From assembly GCA_016195295.1 (NCBI GenBank), contig JACPZV010000454.1, positions 1 through 8,414 on the forward strand: a DNA stretch of 8,414 bases, given 5' to 3'. Under the pieces are notes generated by a model, which made no database searches, was not told where the DNA came from, and worked only from the letters and a program-made list of their open reading frames with translations. This document shows positions 4,402 to 8,414 of this stretch, one piece after another (position 1 is the stretch's first letter; each line of letters opens with the position of its first letter). This stretch comes from Acidobacteriota bacterium. Lineage in GTDB: Bacteria > Acidobacteriota > Vicinamibacteria > Vicinamibacterales > CAVVIG01. The position numbers and the translations under genes were made by a program.

Positions 4402-6645
4402 GTGGCCGAAGCCAGTCCATCCCGCGGCATCGCGTTCGCGCCGACCGCGCCCATCAACTACGTGGCGTGGCGCGATCGGGTGGACGCGTTCGAGCTGACG
4501 GCCGCGTGGCGTCGCGAGCGTTTCAACGTGGCGACCGCGACAAGCGCGGTCTCGGTCGAGGCATTTCGGATCGCGCCCGAGTTCTTTCCCTTGCTGGGCA
4601 TCGAGCCGGCGATCGGCCGCGGGTTCGCCGATGCCGACGCACAGAGGGACCGCGACGATGTCGTTCTGCTCAGCGACGGCTTCTGGCATCGGCAATTCGG
4701 CGGCGACCCGGCGATCGTCGGCCGTGCGATCGACGTCGACGGGACGCCGTGCGCCGTCGTCGGCGTTCTGCCGCCAAGCTTCAAGATCTTCCGCGTGCTC
4801 AATCATGAAGTCGACCTGTTCCGGCCGTTCGTGCTCGACACGACCGATCGCGAGCAGTCGATCAACGTGTACGCGAAGCTCGCGCGCGGCGTGTCGATCG
4901 ACGCTGCACGCGCGCAGCTCGCCGTCGTCTACGCCTCGCTGCCGACTCCCGATCGCGCCTGGACGGGCGACGTCTCGCTTCTCTCGACCCGCTTCGCCGC
5001 GCAGGCGCGGACGACGTTGATCGTGCTCGAGTGGGCGGCGGCGCTCGTGCTGCTGATCGCGTGCGCGAACGTCGCCAATCTGCTTCTCGCCGTCGCCGCC
5101 GGCCGGCGCAAGGAGCTGGCGGTCCGTCAGGCGCTGGGCGCGAGCCGCTGGAGGCTCGCGCGCGATCTGTCGAGCGAAGCGCTGCTCCTCGCGGTGGCGG
5201 GCGCGGTGCTGGGCATCCTGCTCGCGACGTGGATCGTCGCGGTGCTCAACGCGGTCGTCAGCTTTCAGGACGTGAACCGGCTCCAGGCGTTTCGCGTGGA
5301 TTCCTGGGTGGTCGCGCTTACCACTGGTCTTGCGCTGGCGGTCACCCTCGTCTTCGGACTTCTCTCCGCGCGCCGCGAGACTGACGCTGAGGTGATCGAC
5401 GCGCTCAAGGACTCGACGCACGGCGTGACGTCAGGGGTGTCGCGCCGGCGTCTGCGTCATGCGTTGATCGTCGGCGAGCTCGCGCTGTCGATCGTGCTCC
5501 TGGCGTCGGCGCTCGCGCTGGCCCGGAGCGCGCTGGCGCTTCTGCGCCTGCCGCGCGGCGTCGACACGGGCGGCGTGATGACGGCGCAGATCTCGCTCAA
5601 CGATCCGCGCTACGCCGACCGCGAGCGCCTCGTGCGCACCGCGCGCGCGATCACCGAGCGGCTGAGCGCGTCGCCGGGGATAGATGCGGCGACGCTGGTC
5701 AACTATGCGCCGGTCTCGACGATTGGAACGAGTTTCCCGGTCACCATCGACGGTTTCCCGCCGCCGTCGCCAGGCCAGCCTTGGATCGCGCACTACTTCG
5801 TCGTCGCGCCGCACTACTTCCGCGCGGTCTGGATTCCGATGCTCGTCGGCCGCGACTTCACCGCCGCCGACGACGGTTCGCATGGCGGCGTCGCGATTGT
5901 GAGTGAGCGCTTTGCGCGGACGTTCTGGAAGACGACCGACGTCATCGGCCGGCAGGTGCGCACCGGGATTCCGTCAAGCCGCGCGTTCTGGATCCCGCGC
6001 GCTGATAATCGCGCGGTGACGATCGTCGGCGTCGTGCGCCACGTACGCGAGGACGGCACGCTCGGCGCGAACCAGCCGCAGCTGTATCTCCCGTACGCCC
6101 AGGCGCCGACCGTTCAGCTGACGATGATCGCGCGAACCGCGGGCGCACCGGCGGCGACGGCCGCCGCCGCGATCCGCGACGCCGTGCGCCGCGCGGATCC
6201 GGAGACGCCGGTGTCCGACGAGAAAACGCTGGACGAGGTGATGGCGGAACCCTTCGCGCGGCCGCGCGAGGTTGCGTGGCTGATCGGCGCATTCGCCGCG
6301 CTCGCGCTCGTCCTTGCCGCCATCGGCGTTTATGGCGTGATGGCGTATCTGGCGACCGCTCGCGCGCACGAGATCCGAATTCGGATGGCACTCGGCGCGG
6401 CTCGCGCCGACGTCGTGTGGCTCATCGTCGGTCAGGCCGTCAGGCTGGCGGCGATCGGCGTGGCGATCGGCGCCGTCTGCGCGCCGCTCGCGCTGCGGCT
6501 CGCGAGCGGTCTGCTCTTCGGCGTCCGGACGTTCGATCCGCTCACGCTCGCCGCCGTCAGCGCCGTCTTGACGCTCGTTACGGTCGCCGCCGCCGCCATT
6601 CCAGCGAACCGCGCCGCGCGCGACGCGCTGTTGTCTTTCCGTTGA
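4399..6645 (+). CDS. ADOP/MacB-FtsX family permease lacking its N-terminal membrane anchor (probable gene remnant)
   Basis: From ATG 4399 this is 748 residues, against roughly 800-880 for intact acidobacterial 'duplicated orphan permeases'. Order: first MacB-type periplasmic domain at residues about 10-200 (FRIAPEFFPLLGIEPAIGRGF, GFWHRQFGGDPAIVGR), membrane helices near 207-231, 258-286, 303-324 and 354-375, second periplasmic domain about 390-620 (FRAVWIPMLVGRDF, VTIVGVVRHVREDG), and helices near 627-650, 674-699 and 715-735. FtsX signatures follow the helices (KELAVRQALGASR; HEIRIRMALGAAR). The helix and the RxxLRxLxxxPGF-type start that should precede the first periplasmic domain are absent. 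Family members are thought to move or shape envelope substrates with a separate ATPase; none is encoded nearby. The ATG overlaps the panE stop (TGATG), so it could be translated by reinitiation, but without the first helix the topology of the first half would be wrong. The rest of the frame is intact, so the truncation looks recent or the product is still used. GTG 4396 is an alternative start. Confidence 0.8.
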   Translation: MVAEASPSRGIAFAPTAPINYVAWRDRVDAFELTAAWRRERFNVATATSAVSVEAFRIAPEFFPLLGIEPAIGRGFADADAQRDRDDVVLLSDGFWHRQFGGDPAIVGRAIDVDGTPCAVVGVLPPSFKIFRVLNHEVDLFRPFVLDTTDREQSINVYAKLARGVSIDAARAQLAVVYASLPTPDRAWTGDVSLLSTRFAAQARTTLIVLEWAAALVLLIACANVANLLLAVAAGRRKELAVRQALGASRWRLARDLSSEALLLAVAGAVLGILLATWIVAVLNAVVSFQDVNRLQAFRVDSWVVALTTGLALAVTLVFGLLSARRETDAEVIDALKDSTHGVTSGVSRRRLRHALIVGELALSIVLLASALALARSALALLRLPRGVDTGGVMTAQISLNDPRYADRERLVRTARAITERLSASPGIDAATLVNYAPVSTIGTSFPVTIDGFPPPSPGQPWIAHYFVVAPHYFRAVWIPMLVGRDFTAADDGSHGGVAIVSERFARTFWKTTDVIGRQVRTGIPSSRAFWIPRADNRAVTIVGVVRHVREDGTLGANQPQLYLPYAQAPTVQLTMIARTAGAPAATAAAAIRDAVRRADPETPVSDEKTLDEVMAEPFARPREVAWLIGAFAALALVLAAIGVYGVMAYLATARAHEIRIRMALGAARADVVWLIVGQAVRLAAIGVAIGAVCAPLALRLASGLLFGVRTFDPLTLAAVSAVLTLVTVAAAAIPANRAARDALLSFR

Positions 6646-6690
6646 TTCCTCGTTTACTTCCGCCTTCTACCTTCCTCCTTCTGCCTTCTT
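6646..6690. other. Pyrimidine-rich spacer tract
   Basis: Forty of 45 bases are C or T on the plus strand (repeated CCTTCT/CTTCC blocks). It directly follows the permease stop and leads into the heptamer array. No hairpin terminator is visible. Such homopurine-homopyrimidine DNA can form triplex structures; whether it does here is unknown. Confidence 0.6.
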
Positions 6691-6732
6691 CAGCCCTCAG
6701 CCCTCAGCCCTCAGCCCTCAGCCCTCAGCCCT
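6691..6732. repeat. Six perfect tandem copies of a 7-bp unit (CAGCCCT); G-quadruplex-capable on the minus strand
   Basis: CAGCCCT is repeated exactly six times over 42 bases without a mismatch. On the minus strand this gives six GGG runs separated by four-base CTGA loops, which meets the G3N1-7 quadruplex pattern. The array ends one base before the likely extended -10 of the phosphatase gene and fills the place of its -35. Being a 7-bp unit, it is a candidate for slippage and copy-number variation between strains. As I recall, similar GGGCTGA arrays occur in intergenic DNA of other Acidobacteriota; not verified. Confidence 0.9.
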
Positions 6733-6733
6733 T

Positions 6734-6742
6734 TGATACACT
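6734..6742 (+). promoter_or_regulatory. Extended -10 promoter of the metallophosphatase gene
   Basis: TGA-TACACT is an extended -10 element (TGn plus a 4/6 hexamer) placed 8 bases before the GTG at 6751. Transcription would begin at about 6749-6751, so the message would be leaderless. The -35 region lies inside the heptamer array. No Shine-Dalgarno is present. It has the same layout as the element in front of the panE-like gene. Confidence 0.4.
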
Positions 6743-6750
6743 CGTCCATC

Positions 6751-7806
6751 GTGTCGCGAGGACTCCGGCTCATCGGCGCGGTTTCGGTCGCCGTCGTGCT
6801 GGCAACGCTGTCCGCACGCTGGATCGATCCCGCGATCCTGGCCGCCTCGTCCTGCAATCTGACGAACGTCGAGCGCGTCGTCGCGATCGGCGACGTCCAC
6901 GGCGCGTACGATCGCTTCGTCGAAATCCTGACCACGACCGGCCTCGTCGATGCGCGACAGCGCTGGACCGGCGGCCGCGCCCACCTGGTGCAGCTCGGCG
7001 ACGTCCTGGATCGCGGGCCGGATTCCCGCAAGGCGCAGGATCTGCTCCGGCGGCTGCAGGACGAAGCGGCACGCGCCGGCGGCGCCGTGCACCCGCTCGT
7101 GGGCAATCACGAAACCATGCGCATGCTCGGCGATCTGCGCTACACCGCGCCCGGCGAGTACCAGGCGTTCATCACGCCGGACTCCGAGCGCATCAAACAG
7201 GAGCTCATGCGCGCCAACCCCAACGCGCGCAATGACCTGATGAAGACGCCGCTCGGGTTCACGGAGCTACGACAGGCGTACGGTCGCGACGGCGCGTACG
7301 GCAAGTGGCTGCGCACGCTGGACGCGGTCGTCAAGATCGACGGCGTGCTGTTTTTGCACGGCGGCATCAGCCCGTCGGTCGCGGCGTGGTCGTGCGACGC
7401 GATCAACGACGCCGTGCGCAAAGACCTGGCCGGCGATCTCGACAAGACGCGCGCGAACCCGCTCGCCAGCCTCGTCGCGCGCGAGGACGGCCCGCTCTGG
7501 TACCGCGGCCTGGCGCTCGAGCCCGACACGTTCGCGCCGGACGTGGACAAGATCCTCGCCGCGCAACACGCGAAGGCCCTCGTCGTCGGGCACACCGTGA
7601 CGCCGGACGGGCGGATTCTCTCGCGCTTCGGCGGGAAGGTCGTGCAGATCGACACGGGCATGCAGCCGGCGTACGTGCCGACGGGGCGCGCGTCGGCGCT
7701 CGAGATCCAGCGCGGCGGGCTCACCGCGATCTACACCGATCGCCGGGACGTCCTCGTCGCGCCGCCGGCCGAGACGCCGAAAGATCAACCAGTCGCCGGA
7801 AGGTGA
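6751..7806 (+). CDS. PPP-family metallophosphatase, Shewanella-like protein phosphatase type, membrane-anchored or secreted
   Basis: A 351-residue calcineurin-like phosphoesterase. All metal-site motifs of the PPP family are visible: GDVHG at 47-51, GDVLDRGPDS at 83-92, GNHE at 118-121, LHGG with His203, and GHT with His281. These bind two metal ions and hydrolyse phosphate monoesters. The large insert between GNHE and LHGG and the WYRG motif (250-253) resemble the bacterial Shewanella-like phosphatases, some of which dephosphorylate phosphotyrosine or phosphoserine; the substrate here is unknown. Residues 5-22 are hydrophobic after SRGLR, a signal peptide or membrane anchor with no clear cleavage site, so the enzyme likely faces the periplasm. 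The start is GTG 6751: it puts positive residues before the hydrophobic stretch and lies at the expected distance from an extended -10. TTG 6733 is an alternative but begins where the heptamer array ends. The stop overlaps the next ATG (TGATG), so the two genes are probably co-translated. Confidence 0.9.
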   Translation: MSRGLRLIGAVSVAVVLATLSARWIDPAILAASSCNLTNVERVVAIGDVHGAYDRFVEILTTTGLVDARQRWTGGRAHLVQLGDVLDRGPDSRKAQDLLRRLQDEAARAGGAVHPLVGNHETMRMLGDLRYTAPGEYQAFITPDSERIKQELMRANPNARNDLMKTPLGFTELRQAYGRDGAYGKWLRTLDAVVKIDGVLFLHGGISPSVAAWSCDAINDAVRKDLAGDLDKTRANPLASLVAREDGPLWYRGLALEPDTFAPDVDKILAAQHAKALVVGHTVTPDGRILSRFGGKVVQIDTGMQPAYVPTGRASALEIQRGGLTAIYTDRRDVLVAPPAETPKDQPVAGR

Positions 7807-8414
7807 TGCTCAGCCGGCTGCTTCAAATTCGACGCGGCGAGTCCACGCGGGCCCTCCTGCTGTTCACGTGCCTCTTCCTGGTCGTCACGAGCTACGTGGT
7901 GACCAAGTCCACGCGTGACGCCCTGTTCCTCGAGCACTACAGCGCCGCTCGGCTTCCGTACGCGGACATCGCCTCGTCTGTGAGCGTCGGCGCCGTGATG
8001 GCGGTGTACCTTCGCCTCGGCCGCCGCACGGGATTGCGCACGCTGATGGTCGGCACGCTCATCGTCTTCTCGGTGACGAGCGTGGCGTTCTGGGCGCTCA
8101 GCCGATCGAGCGAGCCCGCCTGGATGCTGCCGATGCTGTACGTGTGGGCCAGCGTGTACGGCGTGCTGCTGCCGGCGCAGGTGTGGACGCTCGCCAACTC
8201 CGTGCTGACGACGCGCGAGGCGAAGCGGTTGTACGGGATCATCGGCAGCGGCGCGATCACCGGGTGGATCGTCGGCGGCCTGATGACCAAAGCCGTCGCC
8301 GCGCGACTCGGCACCGCGAATTTGCTGCTGATGACGAGCGCGGCGCTGGCGATCTGTCCGCTGCTCGTCACCGCGATTTGGCGCGAGCGCCAGGTCGTCG
8401 AGGCGCCGCGCGAC
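7806..8414 (+). CDS. ATP/ADP-translocase-like (NTT family / MFS-related) membrane transporter, partial
   Basis: The first 203 residues of a multi-pass inner-membrane protein that runs off the right edge. A short basic N-terminus (LLQIRRGE) is followed by membrane helices at about 17-33, 53-70, 79-98, 106-131, 145-162 and 172-191. TKSTRDALFL at 33-42 matches the KxxRDxL region after helix 1 of ATP/ADP translocases, and VWASVYGVLLPAQVWTLAN with LTTREAKRLYGIIGSGAITG is a segment I associate with the translocase-like 'Npt1/Npt2' transporters of free-living Acidobacteriota. True NTT proteins exchange ATP for ADP in obligate intracellular bacteria; in free-living relatives the substrate is unknown, so energy parasitism should not be assumed. 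The ATG at 7806 shares its A with the phosphatase stop (TGATG). The SD-like GGAAGG at 7798-7803 is only two bases upstream, too close for normal initiation but usable for reinitiation. Co-expression with the phosphatase is therefore likely. Confidence 0.82.
   Translation, partial: MLSRLLQIRRGESTRALLLFTCLFLVVTSYVVTKSTRDALFLEHYSAARLPYADIASSVSVGAVMAVYLRLGRRTGLRTLMVGTLIVFSVTSVAFWALSRSSEPAWMLPMLYVWASVYGVLLPAQVWTLANSVLTTREAKRLYGIIGSGAITGWIVGGLMTKAVAARLGTANLLLMTSAALAICPLLVTAIWRERQVVEAPRD

Noticed and set aside
4159..5421. 420-codon minus-strand open frame opposite panE and the permease
   Set aside because: Its composition is that of a GC-skew shadow and it overlaps two recognisable plus-strand coding regions.
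7937..8371. 144-codon minus-strand frame at the right end
   Set aside because: It is antisense to the translocase-like transporter, whose plus-strand frame shows membrane helices and family motifs and is open to the window edge.

Overview
The window is GC-rich DNA whose strong third-position GC bias throws long antisense shadow ORFs. The gene content points to an environmental member of the Acidobacteriota, probably Vicinamibacteria-like. The reasons are an Oar-like TonB receptor with an N-terminal carboxypeptidase-regulatory-like domain, an 'orphan' double-PCD FtsX permease of the acidobacterial ADOP type, and intergenic spacers filled with CCACGGAGACAC-type and CAGCCCT-type repeats. This assignment is inferred from protein and repeat style; no marker gene is present.

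Layout. Three genes lie on the minus strand in the left part. Read in their own direction they are a bifunctional Ada-type DNA-alkylation repair protein (3393-2299), a DAO-family FAD-dependent oxidoreductase (1983-748), and the N-terminal third or less of a TonB-dependent outer-membrane receptor (652-1, cut by the window edge). The ada and oxidoreductase genes are separated by a 315-base spacer holding a 220-bp imperfect palindrome (2081-2300) that can be drawn as a nested, cloverleaf-like cruciform. The 95-base gap before the receptor holds its likely promoter and a strong Shine-Dalgarno sequence.

From about 3424 the plus strand takes over, divergently from ada. First comes a 2-dehydropantoate 2-reductase (panE-like, 3473-4399). 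Its stop codon overlaps the first possible ATG of an ADOP/FtsX-type permease (4399-6645). The permease has lost its N-terminal membrane anchor. Its characteristic PYRDADRLV segment is still readable in frame upstream of that ATG, inside the end of the reductase gene, so this looks like a deletion scar fusing two once-separate loci. A pyrimidine-rich spacer ends in six perfect 7-bp repeats (G-quadruplex capable on the minus strand). It is followed by a signal-anchored PPP-family (Shewanella-like) metallophosphatase (6751-7806), which overlaps by one base the start of an ATP/ADP-translocase-like membrane transporter (7806 to the window end).

The genes do not form one pathway. They look like housekeeping and accessory functions: alkylation repair, pantothenate synthesis, outer-membrane uptake and a phosphatase-transporter pair. 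I see no defence system, phage, transposase, RNA gene or CRISPR array. The parts most worth a second look are the large palindrome, the fusion scar, the G-rich heptamer array and a recurring arrangement of -10-like hexamers a few bases from start codons, suggesting leaderless transcripts.
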